Assembly: GCF_024171995.1 (NCBI RefSeq)
Contig: NZ_JAMTCT010000024.1
Coordinates: 1-64,000 of the forward strand
DNA from: Promicromonospora umidemergens
GTDB taxonomy: Bacteria; Actinomycetota; Actinomycetes; Actinomycetales; Cellulomonadaceae
DNA length: 64,000 nt
Direction: 5' to 3'
Part shown: in pieces, positions 7,914-16,870 of the stretch
How positions within the stretch are numbered: the stretch's first letter is position 1
Layout: every line of letters begins with the position of its first letter
The notes under the pieces: model-generated
Database searches by the model: none
The model's input: the letters and a program-made list of their open reading frames with translations, nothing else
What the model was told of the DNA's origin: nothing
Program-made: the position numbers and the translations under genes

Positions 7914-9308
7914 ATGGCGGAGAAGCAGCCCGCCGGCACCGGGACCACCCCGCGCCGCCGGCTCGACAAGAGTCACTACCTGTACATCGCGGTGATCGTG
8001 GCCGTCGTGGCCGGCGTCATCGTCGGTCTGGCGTCCCCGGACACCGGAGTAGCGCTGAAGCCGCTCGGCACCGGGTTCGTCGCCCTCATCAAGATGATGA
8101 TCTCGCCCGTCATCTTCTGCACCATCGTGCTGGGCATCGGCTCCATCGCCAAGGCCGCGACGGTAGGGCGGGTGGGCGGCCTCGCGCTGCTCTACTTCCT
8201 CGCCATGTCCACGTTCGCGCTCGTGATCGGCCTGGTCGTCGGCAACGTGCTGCACCCGGGCGAGGGCCTGTCCATCACGGGCGCCTCCTACGAGGCGGAG
8301 GGCGAGGCGGAGACCCTCGTGGACTTCGCGCTCGGCATCATCCCCACCACGCTGGTCTCGCCGCTCACCGGTGACTCCGTGCTGCAGACCCTGTTCGTCG
8401 CGCTGCTCGTCGGGTTCGCGATCCAGCAGCTCGGCGCTCGCGGCCGACCCGCGCTCGACGCCGTGCGCCTGATCCAGGGCATCGTCTTCCGCGTCCTGAC
8501 CATGATCCTGTGGGTGGCGCCGGTCGGCGCGTTCGGCGCGATCGCCGGCGTCGTGGGCGAGACCGGGTGGGGCGCCGTCCTCGCGCTCGGCACCCTGATG
8601 CTCGGGTTCTACGTGACCTGCATCCTGTTCATCGTCCTCGTGCTGGGTACCGTGCTGCGGCTCGTCTCGGGCGTGAACATCTTCAAGCTCATGAAGTACC
8701 TCGCCCGCGAGTACCTGCTGATCGTCAGCACGTCGTCGTCCGAGGCCGCACTGCCGCGGCTCATCTCCAAGATGGAGCACCTGGGCGTCTCGAAGCCGGT
8801 GGTGGGCATCACCGTGCCGACCGGGTACTCGTTCAACCTGGACGGCACGGCGATCTACCTGACCATGGCGTCGCTGTTCATCGCGTCGGCCCTCGGCACG
8901 CCCCTGTCGATCCCCGAGCAGGTCGGCATGCTCGCCTTCATGATCATCGCGTCCAAGGGCGCCGCCGGCGTCACCGGCGCCGGCCTGGCGACCCTCGCGG
9001 GCGGCCTGCAGACCTACCGCCCCGACCTGGTCGACGGCGTGGGGCTCATCGTCGGCATCGACCGCTTCATGTCCGAGGCGCGGGCGCTGACCAACTTCAC
9101 CGGCAACGCCGTCGCGACGGTCGTCATCGGCACCTGGACGCGCGAGATCGACCGCGGGCGGGTGGACCAGGTCCTCTCCGGCGTGCTGCCGTTCGACGAG
9201 AGCATGGCGGACGACGCGCACGGCGGCGAGCCCGACGACGCCGCCCCCGTGGCCGAGGAGCGGAACGACGGCTCCCGGCAGAAGGTGGTCGAGCCGGCCG
9301 CGGTCTGA
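7914..9308 (+). CDS. dctA: C4-dicarboxylate:cation symporter DctA (DAACS family)
   Basis: This 464-residue membrane protein has about eight helices and the family's reentrant hairpin motifs. STSSSEAALPRLISKMEHLG is the serine-rich HP1 region, and the segment around SFNLDGTAIYLTMASLFIA contains the NLDGT cation/substrate motif. SKGAAGVTGAGLATLAG is HP2. It imports succinate, fumarate and malate with cations across the inner membrane. The C-terminus is an acidic, probably cytoplasmic tail. The start is supported by GAGAGG upstream. The divergent two-component system and the 13-bp repeats indicate induction by dicarboxylates. Confidence 0.93.
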   Translation: MAEKQPAGTGTTPRRRLDKSHYLYIAVIVAVVAGVIVGLASPDTGVALKPLGTGFVALIKMMISPVIFCTIVLGIGSIAKAATVGRVGGLALLYFLAMSTFALVIGLVVGNVLHPGEGLSITGASYEAEGEAETLVDFALGIIPTTLVSPLTGDSVLQTLFVALLVGFAIQQLGARGRPALDAVRLIQGIVFRVLTMILWVAPVGAFGAIAGVVGETGWGAVLALGTLMLGFYVTCILFIVLVLGTVLRLVSGVNIFKLMKYLAREYLLIVSTSSSEAALPRLISKMEHLGVSKPVVGITVPTGYSFNLDGTAIYLTMASLFIASALGTPLSIPEQVGMLAFMIIASKGAAGVTGAGLATLAGGLQTYRPDLVDGVGLIVGIDRFMSEARALTNFTGNAVATVVIGTWTREIDRGRVDQVLSGVLPFDESMADDAHGGEPDDAAPVAEERNDGSRQKVVEPAAV

Positions 9309-9325
9309 GGACCGCGGACCAGACC

Positions 9326-9366
9326 GACGGCGGTCCAGGCACTCTGGGGGTGCCTGGACCGCCGTC
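9326..9366 (+). terminator. Hairpin terminator after dctA
   Basis: There is a perfect 17-bp inverted repeat (9326-9342 and 9350-9366) with a 7-nt loop, beginning 17 nt after the dctA stop. No T-tract follows; instead the DNA runs into a G-rich tract. It is a likely transcription terminator for dctA. Confidence 0.75.
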
Positions 9367-9423
9367 CTCTGTGCGGGGGGGGGGCGGGGGGCGTCCGACG
9401 GGCCGGGGCAGCACACTGGTCGC

Positions 9424-10368
9424 ATGCATCGGAACCTGCGACGGCTGGCGCCTCTTGTCGCCTCGGCCGCACTCGTCCTGTCCGCCTGCGCACCCGGCAG
9501 CGCCGAGGAGGCCCCGGCCGCCTCTGGCACGGCGGCGGCCGGCCCGACGGCGACCAAGCAGGCGAGCCCGCCGGCGCCGGTCGTCGACGTCGCCGACGAG
9601 CTGGGCCGCCTCGAGAAGAAGTACGACGCCGTCGTCGGCCTGTACGCGGTGGACACCGGCGGCGGGCCGCGGGTGGCCCACCGCGCGGACGAGCGCTTCG
9701 CGTTCGCCTCGACGTTCAAGGCGCTGGCGGCCGGGGCGGTCCTGGAGCGCAGCAGCGCCGACGAGCTCGAGCGGGTCGTCACCTACGACGCCGCGGACCT
9801 GGTGGAGTACTCACCGGTGACCGAGCAGCACGTCGAGTCGGGCATGACTATGCTCGAGATCATCGACGCGGCAGTCCAGGTCAGCGACAACACCGCCGGC
9901 AACCTCCTGTTCGACGCGCTCGGTGGACCCGACGGGCTCGAGGCAGCGCTGCGGGCGATCGGGGACGAGACGACGATGCCCGTCCGCTACGAGCCGGAGC
10001 TGAACGACGTCACGCCCGGCGACGACCGGGACACCAGCACCGCCAGGGCCCTCGCCGGCGACCTGCGGGCCTACGCGCTCGGGGACGTCCTCGACGACGC
10101 AGGGCGGACGGTCCTGGTCGAGGCGCTGCGGGGCAGCACGACGGGGGACGAGACCATCCGGGCCGGCGTGCCGGACGGCTGGGTCGTCGGGAACAAGACC
10201 GGCACCTCCGGCAACGGTGGCCGGAACGACATCGGCGTGCTCTGGCCGCCCGACGGCGAACCGGTGGTGCTGGCGATCCTGACCCGGACCGAGGACCCGG
10301 ACGCGGAGCCCGACGACGCCCTGCTGGCCGAGGTCACCGCGGTCGCAGTGGAGGCGCTGGGCGGCTGA
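9424..10368 (+). CDS. Class A beta-lactamase, lipoprotein
   Basis: This 314-residue protein has a lipoprotein signal with lipobox LSAC (C22), so it is probably anchored outside the membrane. All class A catalytic motifs are present: S96-T-F-K99 (Ambler S70xxK73), S154-D-N156 (SDN loop), E190 in RYEPELN (omega loop, Ambler E166) and K258-T-G260. It should hydrolyse penicillins and other beta-lactams by an acyl-serine mechanism. A Gly/Ala/Pro/Thr linker at residues 28-52 separates the lipid anchor from the enzyme domain. It is transcribed alone, and a G10-C-G6 tract lies 33 nt before the start. No BlaR/BlaI-type regulator is adjacent. Confidence 0.95.
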   Translation: MHRNLRRLAPLVASAALVLSACAPGSAEEAPAASGTAAAGPTATKQASPPAPVVDVADELGRLEKKYDAVVGLYAVDTGGGPRVAHRADERFAFASTFKALAAGAVLERSSADELERVVTYDAADLVEYSPVTEQHVESGMTMLEIIDAAVQVSDNTAGNLLFDALGGPDGLEAALRAIGDETTMPVRYEPELNDVTPGDDRDTSTARALAGDLRAYALGDVLDDAGRTVLVEALRGSTTGDETIRAGVPDGWVVGNKTGTSGNGGRNDIGVLWPPDGEPVVLAILTRTEDPDAEPDDALLAEVTAVAVEALGG

Positions 10369-10410
10369 GCCCGAGCAGTCGGGTCCACCGGGAGAACGTG
10401 CTCGATACAG

Positions 10411-10459
10411 ATATGGACGCGGCGTACACATCTGTGGTTATATGGACGCACAGTCCACA
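10411..10459. promoter_or_regulatory. Repeat and palindrome upstream of the SDR operon
   Basis: ATATGGACGC occurs at 10411-10420 and again at 10440-10449. The second copy is part of TGGAC-N5-GTCCA (10443-10457), itself flanked by TGTGG (10433-10437) and CCACA (10455-10459). It lies 20-70 bp before the SDR start at 10480 and is a candidate operator, perhaps for the TetR regulator at 12238. Confidence 0.4.
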
Positions 10460-10479
10460 TCGGAGAATCAGGAGCAGTC

Positions 10480-11229
10480 ATGAGCACCAGCACCAGCACC
10501 AGCACCACGCGCGTCGCCCTCGTCACCGGAGGGTCGGGTGGGATCGGCCGCGCCGTCGTCGAGCGGCTCGCAGCGGACGGCTTCGCGGTCGCCGTCCACT
10601 ACGCGGGCAACCAGGCCACGGCCCAGGCCCTGGCCGCCGAGATCGAGGCCGCCGGAGGGCAGGCGATCGCCGTCGGCGGGGACGTCGCCGACGAGGTCGC
10701 GATGGCCGCGGTGCTCGACGCGACGGAGGCGGCGTTCGGCGGGATCGACGTCGTGGTGAACACGGCAGGGATCATGGTCCTCGGCCCGGTCGCGACCTTC
10801 GACCTGGCCGACCTCGACCGCATGCACCGCACCAACGTCCGCGGCGCGTTCGTCGTCGCGCAGCAGGCGGCCCGGCGTGTGCGGCCGGGCGGCGCGATCA
10901 TCGGCTTCTCCACGAGCCAGACCCGCCTGCGGCACCCGGGCTACGCGCCCTACGCCGCGTCAAAGGCCGCCGTCGAGGCGATCACGCTGGTGCTGGCCCG
11001 CGAGCTGCGGGGCAAGGACATCACGGTCAACGCCGTCGCGCCGGGACCGACCGCCACGCCGCTGTTCCTCGACGGCAAGGACGAGCAGACCATCAGCACC
11101 CTCGCAGGGCTCGCGCCCCTGGAGCGGCTCGGCACGCCCGACGACGTCGCCGAGACCGTCGCCTTCCTGGCCGGGCCCGCCCGCTGGGTCAACGGCCAGA
11201 TCATCTACGTCAACGGCGGCATCGCCTGA
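10480..11229 (+). CDS. SDR-family NAD(P)-dependent oxidoreductase (FabG-like)
   Basis: This 249-residue classical short-chain dehydrogenase has the nucleotide-binding motif TGGSGGIGRA near residue 17 and NTAG near 90. The catalytic serine lies in GFSTSQTRL and the catalytic pair is YAASK. The C-terminus NGQIIYVNGGIA is typical of FabG-like enzymes. The N-terminus carries a Ser-Thr repeat (STSTSTST) from a short DNA repeat. The substrate is unknown. AGGAG lies a few bases before the ATG. It is followed by a second SDR gene and a TetR gene on the same strand. Confidence 0.88.
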   Translation: MSTSTSTSTTRVALVTGGSGGIGRAVVERLAADGFAVAVHYAGNQATAQALAAEIEAAGGQAIAVGGDVADEVAMAAVLDATEAAFGGIDVVVNTAGIMVLGPVATFDLADLDRMHRTNVRGAFVVAQQAARRVRPGGAIIGFSTSQTRLRHPGYAPYAASKAAVEAITLVLARELRGKDITVNAVAPGPTATPLFLDGKDEQTISTLAGLAPLERLGTPDDVAETVAFLAGPARWVNGQIIYVNGGIA

Positions 11230-11293
11230 CCGGGCGCCTCGCCCGCCAGGAGCCACCCACCCCACGCTCTCGGAACCATCAGAAGGAGCTGTC

Positions 11294-12184
11294 ATGAGCA
11301 ACGTCATCGTCATCACCGGGGCCTCCTCCGGCTTCGGAGCCCTCACGGCCCGCGCCCTCGCGGCCGCCGGCGACACCGTCTACGCGGGCATGCGCCAGAC
11401 CGACGGCCGCAACGCGCCGCAGGTGCAGGCCGCCGAGGACTGGTCGACGCAGCACGGCGCGGACCTGCGCGCCATCGAGCTCGACGTGAACTCCCAGGAG
11501 TCCATCGATGCGGCGGTCGCCGCGATCAAGGCCGAGCACGGCCGCATCGACGTGCTGATCCACAACGCTGGGCACATGGTCGTCGGGCCGGCCGAGGCGT
11601 TCACGCCCGAGCAGCTCGCGCAGCTGTACGACATCAACGTGCTGTCCACCCAGCGCGTGAACCGGGCCGTCCTGCCCGGTATGCGCGACCGCGGCGAAGG
11701 GCTCGTGGTCTGGGTGTCCAGCTCCAGCGTCAAGGGCGGCACCCCGCCGTACCTGGCCCCGTACTTCGCCGCCAAGGCGGGCATGGACTCCCTCGCGGTG
11801 TCCTACGCGGGAGAGCTGGCCCGCTGGGGTGTCGAGACCTCGATCGTGGTGCCCGGCTCGTTCACCAGCGGCACCAACCACTTCGCGCACGCAGGCCACC
11901 CTGCCGACGGCGACGTCGAGGCGGCGTACGAGACCCGGTACGCCGGGCTGATGGACCAGGTCGCGGAGAAGCTCGCCGTCCTGGCGCCCGAGGGCGCTGA
12001 CGTCTCGCTGGTCTCCGGCGAGATCGCGCGCGTCGTCGCCCTGCCCGTCGGGCAGCGGCCGTACCGGGTGCACATCGACCCGGCGAACGACGGCTCGGCG
12101 GAGGTCTCGGAGCTGGCGGACCGGACGCGCCGCGAGTTCCTCGACCGCGTCGGGCTCGGTGACCTGCTCACGGTCCGGAGCTAG
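11294..12184 (+). CDS. SDR-family oxidoreductase
   Basis: This 296-residue short-chain dehydrogenase begins MSNVIVITGASSGFGALTAR with the TGxxxGxG cofactor motif. NAG appears in VLIHNAGHMV, the serine in VWVSSSSVKGG, and the active-site tyrosine/lysine in PYFAAKAGMD. It is longer than FabG types because of a C-terminal extension. AGAAGGAG precedes the ATG at 11294. The gene follows the other SDR after 64 nt, so both are probably in one operon with the TetR regulator. The substrate cannot be told from sequence. Confidence 0.86.
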   Translation: MSNVIVITGASSGFGALTARALAAAGDTVYAGMRQTDGRNAPQVQAAEDWSTQHGADLRAIELDVNSQESIDAAVAAIKAEHGRIDVLIHNAGHMVVGPAEAFTPEQLAQLYDINVLSTQRVNRAVLPGMRDRGEGLVVWVSSSSVKGGTPPYLAPYFAAKAGMDSLAVSYAGELARWGVETSIVVPGSFTSGTNHFAHAGHPADGDVEAAYETRYAGLMDQVAEKLAVLAPEGADVSLVSGEIARVVALPVGQRPYRVHIDPANDGSAEVSELADRTRREFLDRVGLGDLLTVRS

Positions 12185-12237
12185 CATCCAGACCTAGACT
12201 GGCTGGCGCCGTCCAGGGACCCAGGAGGAGTACAGAC

Positions 12238-12864
12238 GTGGAGAACAACCCGACGGCACCCGTCGTCGACGCACCGGGTGCCCGCAGCAGGGGCCGCGGA
12301 CGCCGTCCGGCAGACGAGGTCCGCGGGGACGTGCTGCGGGCCGTGGGGGAGCTGATGCTCAGCGAGGGCATCGCCGACCTCACGTTCGAGCGGGTCGCCC
12401 GCCTGTCCGGCGTCAGCAAGACGACCCTGTACAAGTGGTGGCCGTCCAAGGGCGCGCTGGCCCTCGACGGCTACTTCCACGCCGTCCAGGAGACGCTCGC
12501 CTTCCCCGACACGGGGGACATCCGCGCCGACCTGCTGGACCAGCTCCACGCGTTCGTCCGGCTGATGACCACCACTCCGGGAGGCCGGATCCTGGCGGAG
12601 CTGATCGGCGAGTCCCAGACCGACAAAGACCTCGCCGTCGCGTACCGGGCCCTGTACTCGTCCGGGCGGCGGGCGCTGGCGGGGGAACGGCTCGTGCGGG
12701 CGCAGGAGCAGGGCCAGGTCCGGGGCGACGTCGACGTGCAGGTGGTCGTCGACCAGCTCTGGGGCGCCGTCTACCACCGGCTCCTGATCCCGGACGAGCC
12801 GCTCACCGACGGCTTCGTCGAGTCCCTGGTGGACAACCTGCTCGGCGGCATCGCCCGCAGCTAG
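12238..12864 (+). CDS. TetR-family transcriptional regulator
   Basis: This 208-residue protein has an N-terminal HTH (residues about 25-70; FERVARLSGVSKTTLYKWWP is the recognition region). Its C-terminal ligand domain is of the TetR_C type found with AcrR-like members. GTG 12238 is preceded by AGGAGGAG. It probably represses the two SDR genes just upstream. Its TAG stop shares the palindrome CTAG with the stop of the convergent AEC gene (12861-12864), so both genes end within the same four bases. Confidence 0.87.
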   Translation: MENNPTAPVVDAPGARSRGRGRRPADEVRGDVLRAVGELMLSEGIADLTFERVARLSGVSKTTLYKWWPSKGALALDGYFHAVQETLAFPDTGDIRADLLDQLHAFVRLMTTTPGGRILAELIGESQTDKDLAVAYRALYSSGRRALAGERLVRAQEQGQVRGDVDVQVVVDQLWGAVYHRLLIPDEPLTDGFVESLVDNLLGGIARS

Positions 12865-13886
12865 CCCAGCAGCACCGTGACCAGCAGTGACACCGGCAGC
12901 GCCAGCACCATGCTCAGCAGCGTGACGTCACGCACCGACGTGGTCGCCAGGCGGAAGTGGCCCGCGAACAGGAAGACGTTCTGGGCGGTCGGCAGCGCCG
13001 CCATGAGCACGACGCCCAGCAGCTCGATGCCGTCGAGCCCGAACAGGAAGCGGCCGACCGCCCAGGCGAGCGCCGGCATCACCAGGGCCTTGAGCGCGGT
13101 GCCCAGCACCACCTCTGCCCGCGCCTGCCGGCCCATCGGCCGCTGGCCGCGCAGCGACAGGCCGAACAGCAGCAGCAGGAGCGGTACCGACGCGTTGCCG
13201 AGCATCTCGACCGGCTGCGCGAGCACCGCGGGCAGGTCCACGGAGAAGGTCGCGGCCAGCAGCCCGAGCGCGGTCGCGACGGTCACCGGGTTGGCGAGCG
13301 ACCGGCCGAGGGTGGCGCCCAGCCCGCGGTTGCCGCCTGTCGCCTCGCCAGCCCCGCCAGCCCCGCCAGCCCTGCCAGCCCCGCCAGCCCCGCCAGCCCC
13401 GCCAGCCCCGCCAGCCCTGTCCGCTGCCCGGTCCGCCCGGTGCCGGCACCACGCGAACACCGCCAGGTATACCGGCGCGATCACCAGCAGCTGCGCGATC
13501 AGCACGGACACCACCGGGGCGGCGCTCCCCACGGCGTAGAGCGCGATCGGCACGCCGATGTTGCCCGCGTTCACGTACGAGCTCGCCATGGCGCCCGCCG
13601 CGACCGGCCCGGCTGGACGCCGGAGCAGTCCGCCCGCGACCGCGGCGTAGAGCAGCCCCGTCGCCGCCGCCGTGATCAGCGCGATCGGCGTGTAGGTACG
13701 CAGGACCGCGCCGAGGTCGGCGTCCGACATCAGCAGGAACATCAGCGCCGGGTTGGTGATGTAGTAGACCAGCGGCGAGATCCCGCGCTGCATGGCGTGG
13801 GCCTCGCCCGGCAGCAGCCATCCGGCCACGAACCCCACGGCCACCAGCACGAGCACGATCGCGAACCCGAGCAGCACGCCACCCAC
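12861..13886 (-). CDS. AEC-family (auxin efflux carrier-like) permease with GGA-repeat loop
   Basis: This 341-residue membrane protein has about ten helices and the AEC/MdcF-like layout: an N-terminal helix bundle with YYITNPALMFLL, and a C-terminal bundle with ALPTAQNVFLFAGHF. AEC proteins transport organic anions such as malonate or malate. The central cytoplasmic loop (about residues 155-185) consists of Gly-Gly-Ala repeats encoded by eight 9-bp DNA repeats. It begins 54 nt after gudD on the same strand, so it may be the last gene of the aldarate operon and help move its substrates. The start is GTG 13886 with a weak ribosome binding site. Confidence 0.82.
   Translation of the reverse strand: MGGVLLGFAIVLVLVAVGFVAGWLLPGEAHAMQRGISPLVYYITNPALMFLLMSDADLGAVLRTYTPIALITAAATGLLYAAVAGGLLRRPAGPVAAGAMASSYVNAGNIGVPIALYAVGSAAPVVSVLIAQLLVIAPVYLAVFAWCRHRADRAADRAGGAGGAGGAGGAGRAGGAGGAGEATGGNRGLGATLGRSLANPVTVATALGLLAATFSVDLPAVLAQPVEMLGNASVPLLLLLFGLSLRGQRPMGRQARAEVVLGTALKALVMPALAWAVGRFLFGLDGIELLGVVLMAALPTAQNVFLFAGHFRLATTSVRDVTLLSMVLALPVSLLVTVLLG
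13348..13419. repeat. Eight tandem copies of a 9-bp unit inside the AEC gene
   Basis: The unit is CCAGCCCCG, with copies 3 and 8 reading CCAGCCCTG. Because 9 is a multiple of 3, copy-number changes would lengthen or shorten the Gly-Gly-Ala loop without a frameshift. Confidence 0.9.
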
Positions 13887-13907
13887 CGGCTCAGCCCACC
13901 CGCGTGG

Positions 13908-13943
13908 TCGGACCGCTCATCGGACCGCTCGTCGGACCGGTCA
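13908..13943. repeat. Three 12-bp repeats between gudD and the AEC gene
   Basis: TCGGACCGCTCA, TCGGACCGCTCG and TCGGACCGGTCA are contiguous. They fill most of the 54-bp gap and run into the gudD stop codon. They may be a small intergenic duplication or a recognition site. Confidence 0.6.
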
Positions 13944-15269
13944 CCGAACCAAGCACGGTCGCTTCGGGTCGAACTCCCACCCCTCCACCAGGTACTGCAT
14001 GGCCACCGCGTCGTCGCGCGCCCCCAGCCCGTGCGCCAGGTACAGCTCGTGGGCGGCGGCCAGGCGCTCGCGGTCCAGCTCGACGCCGAGCCCCGGCGTC
14101 GTCGGCACCTGGATCGCGCCGCCCGTGATCTGTGGCGGCGCCGTCGTCAGGCCCTGCCCGTCCTGCCAGATCCAGTGGGTGTCCAGCGCCGTGATCGTGC
14201 CGGGCGCTGCGGCGCCGACGTGCGTGAACATGGCCAGCGAGACGTCGAAGTGGTTGTTGGAGTGCGAGCCCCAGGTGAGGCCGAACTCGTGGCAGAGCTG
14301 CGCCACCCGGATGGAGCCCGCCATGGTCCAGAAGTGCGGGTCGGCCAGCGGGATGTCGACGGCGCCGGCGCGCACCGCGTGCGCCAGCTCGCGCCAGTCC
14401 GTCGCGATCATGTTGGTGGCGGTCGGGAGGCCGGTCGCGCGGCGGAACTCCGCCATGACCTCCCGGCCGGAGAACCGGCCCTCCGCGCCGACCGGGTCCT
14501 CCGCGTAGGCGACGACGCCGCGCATCCGGCGCCCGAGGCGGATCGCCTCGGCCAGCGGCCAGCCGCCGTTGGGGTCGAGCGTGATCCTGGCGTCGGGGAA
14601 CCGCTCCTTGAGCGCGACGACGGTGTCGACCTCCAGGTCGCCCGCCTGCACCCCGCCCTTGAGCTTGAAGTCGGTGAACCCGTAGCGGCCGTGGGCGGCC
14701 TCGGCGAGCCGGACGACGTCGTCGGGCGTCATGGCCTGCTCGCGGCGCAGCAGGCCCCACGCGTTTGAACCGTCGTCCCCGCGCAGGTACGGCAGGCTGG
14801 TGGCGCCCGGGTCGCCCACGTAGAAGAGGTAGCCGAGCATCGGCACGCTGTCGCGCTGGACGCCCTCGCCGAGCAGCTCCGCCACCGGAACGCCCAGGTC
14901 CTGGCCGTGCAGGTCGAGCAGAGCGGACTCCAGCGCAGTGACCGCGTGCACCGTGGTGCGCAGGTCGAACGTCTGCAGGCCGCGCCCGCCCGCGTCGCGG
15001 TCGGCGAACGCGGTGGAGACGGACCGCAGCAGGCTCCGGTACCGCGCCACCGGCTGCCCGACGACGAGCCGCCCCGCCTCCTCGATCGTCGCCCGGATCT
15101 TCTCGCCGCCGGGTACCTCGCCGAGCCCGGTGCGGCCGTCGGAGTCGGTGACTATCGCGATGTTGCGCGTGAAGAACGGGGCGTGCGCGCCGGACAGGTT
15201 GAGCAGCATCGAGTCGTGCCCCGCCACTGGCACCACCTCGACGCGGGCGATCGTGGGGTGCGCGCTCAC
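13941..15269 (-). CDS. gudD: Glucarate dehydratase (enolase superfamily)
   Basis: This 442-residue protein matches the family's usual length (about 445). It has the KxK base motif FKLKGG, the metal-ligand region [22 protein letters not shown], and the His base in [21 protein letters not shown], all typical of glucarate dehydratase. It converts D-glucarate (often also L-idarate) to 5-dehydro-4-deoxy-D-glucarate. GTG 15269 overlaps the stop of the aldehyde dehydrogenase gene by 4 nt (GTGA). It follows kdgD and that dehydrogenase in one operon, so the complete glucarate-to-alpha-ketoglutarate route is encoded together. Confidence 0.93.
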   Translation of the reverse strand: MSAHPTIARVEVVPVAGHDSMLLNLSGAHAPFFTRNIAIVTDSDGRTGLGEVPGGEKIRATIEEAGRLVVGQPVARYRSLLRSVSTAFADRDAGGRGLQTFDLRTTVHAVTALESALLDLHGQDLGVPVAELLGEGVQRDSVPMLGYLFYVGDPGATSLPYLRGDDGSNAWGLLRREQAMTPDDVVRLAEAAHGRYGFTDFKLKGGVQAGDLEVDTVVALKERFPDARITLDPNGGWPLAEAIRLGRRMRGVVAYAEDPVGAEGRFSGREVMAEFRRATGLPTATNMIATDWRELAHAVRAGAVDIPLADPHFWTMAGSIRVAQLCHEFGLTWGSHSNNHFDVSLAMFTHVGAAAPGTITALDTHWIWQDGQGLTTAPPQITGGAIQVPTTPGLGVELDRERLAAAHELYLAHGLGARDDAVAMQYLVEGWEFDPKRPCLVR

Positions 15270-16870
15270 GTCGCGGCCCCCGGCCGTGCGGGCTCCAGCA
15301 CGCCGTCGACCCGGCGCGTCAGGTGCCACGGGTTGTCCGACCGGACCGGCTCCGGCAGCAGGTGCTCGGGCAGGTTCTGGTAGGCGACGGGCCGCAGGAA
15401 CCGCTCGATCGCGAGCGTCCCCACCGACGTCGTGCGGCTGTCCGACGTCGCGGGGAACGGCCCGCCGTGCACCATCGCGTGCCCCACCTCGACGCCGGTC
15501 GGCCAGCCGTTCGCGAGGATCCGGCCCGCGGTGCGCTCCAGCACGGGCAGGAGCCGGGCGGCGGTCTCGCGGTCGGCGTCGGTCAGGTGCAGCGTCACGG
15601 TGAGCTGCCCCTCCAGCCGCTCGACGGCGGACAGCAGCTCGTCGGCGTCCGCGTACCGGACCACGAGCGACGCGGCGCCGAAGATCTCGGCCTGCAGCAC
15701 GGGGTTGTCGAGCAGGGTGGTCACATCGCTCGCGAACACCGCGGGGGCTGGGGCGTTGCGGGTGGCCCCGGGCGTGCCGGCGCCGACCTGCTCGACGCCG
15801 TCCTGCGCGGCCAGCGTGTCCACGCCCTGCTGCCAGGCCTCGGCGATGCCGCCCGTGAGCATGGTCTGCCCGGCGGCGGCCGCCGCGGCACGCCCTGCCG
15901 CCGCCACGAAGGCGTCGCCGAGCGCCCCTGCGGGCACGAGGACGAGCCCTGGAGCGGTGCAGAGCTGGCCCGACGAGCCCGTGACCGACGCGAGATACGC
16001 GGTGGCGAGGGCGTCGACGTCGCCGGCCAGGGCGCCGTCGAGCAGGATCGTCGGGTTGATCGAGCTCATCTCGGCGTAGACCGGGATGGGCACGGGGCGG
16101 GCCGCCGCGGTGGCGACCAGCGCGAGCCCGCCGGTGCGGGAACCCGTGAACCCGACGGCCTGGATCGCGGGGTCGGCCACCAGCTTCTGGCCCACCACCT
16201 TGCCCGGGCCGTACACCAGGGAGAACACGCCGGGGTGCAGCCCGCAGCCCGCGACGGCGTCGGCGACGGCGCGGCCCACCAGCTCGGCCGTGCCGGGGTG
16301 CGCGTTGTGCGCCTTGACGACGACGGGGCAGCCCGCCGCGAGCGCCGAGGCGGTGTCGCCGCCTGCGGTGGAGAAGGCGAGCGGGAAGTTGCTCGCGCCG
16401 AACACGGCGACGGGCCCGAGCGGGACCTTGCGCTGCCGGATGTCGACGCGGGGCAGGGGGGTGCGGTCTGGCCGGGCCGGGTCGATCCGCACGCCTCGGT
16501 GGTCTCCCTGGCGCACCACCTGCGCGAACAGGCGCAGCTGGCCGGTGGTGCGGGCGACCTCGCCCGTGAGGCGGGCCGCCGGGAGGCCGGTCTCGCGCAT
16601 GGCCTGGGCGACGACGTCGGGCGCAAGGGCGTCGATGTTGGTGGCTATCTGCTCCAGGAACTGCGCGTGGGGTTCTGGTGCGAGCGCGGAGAAGGAGGCG
16701 GCGGCCTCCTGTGCTGCGGCGGTCGCCCGGGTGACCTGGTCCTCGCCGAGCAGCGAGTAGGCGGGCTCGAGGGCCTGGCCGGTTGCCGGGTCCTGCGCGG
16801 CGAGGGTGCCTGCCGTGCCCACCAGGGGTGAGCCGGCGACGATCGAGTGGCCGGTCAGCTCGGCGCTCAT
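15266..16870 (-). CDS. Alpha-ketoglutarate semialdehyde dehydrogenase
   Basis: This 534-residue aldehyde dehydrogenase has the active-site cysteine in [10 protein letters not shown] and the general-base glutamate in [20 protein letters not shown] is the cofactor loop, and the N-terminal part is of the KGSADH type ([21 protein letters not shown]). It oxidises 2,5-dioxopentanoate to 2-oxoglutarate with NAD(P), the last step of glucarate and of hydroxyproline degradation. AAGGAG precedes the ATG. It overlaps both neighbours by 4 nt. It is the only enzyme of this function visible in the window. Confidence 0.92.
   Translation of the reverse strand: MSAELTGHSIVAGSPLVGTAGTLAAQDPATGQALEPAYSLLGEDQVTRATAAAQEAAASFSALAPEPHAQFLEQIATNIDALAPDVVAQAMRETGLPAARLTGEVARTTGQLRLFAQVVRQGDHRGVRIDPARPDRTPLPRVDIRQRKVPLGPVAVFGASNFPLAFSTAGGDTASALAAGCPVVVKAHNAHPGTAELVGRAVADAVAGCGLHPGVFSLVYGPGKVVGQKLVADPAIQAVGFTGSRTGGLALVATAAARPVPIPVYAEMSSINPTILLDGALAGDVDALATAYLASVTGSSGQLCTAPGLVLVPAGALGDAFVAAAGRAAAAAAGQTMLTGGIAEAWQQGVDTLAAQDGVEQVGAGTPGATRNAPAPAVFASDVTTLLDNPVLQAEIFGAASLVVRYADADELLSAVERLEGQLTVTLHLTDADRETAARLLPVLERTAGRILANGWPTGVEVGHAMVHGGPFPATSDSRTTSVGTLAIERFLRPVAYQNLPEHLLPEPVRSDNPWHLTRRVDGVLEPARPGAAT

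Noticed and set aside
7434-9782. A 782-residue antisense frame over dctA
   Set aside because: It is antisense to a well-conserved transporter and has shadow-type composition.
13348-13419. Possible CRISPR-like array
   Set aside because: The unit is 9 bp with no spacers and lies in a coding frame as a Gly-Ala repeat.
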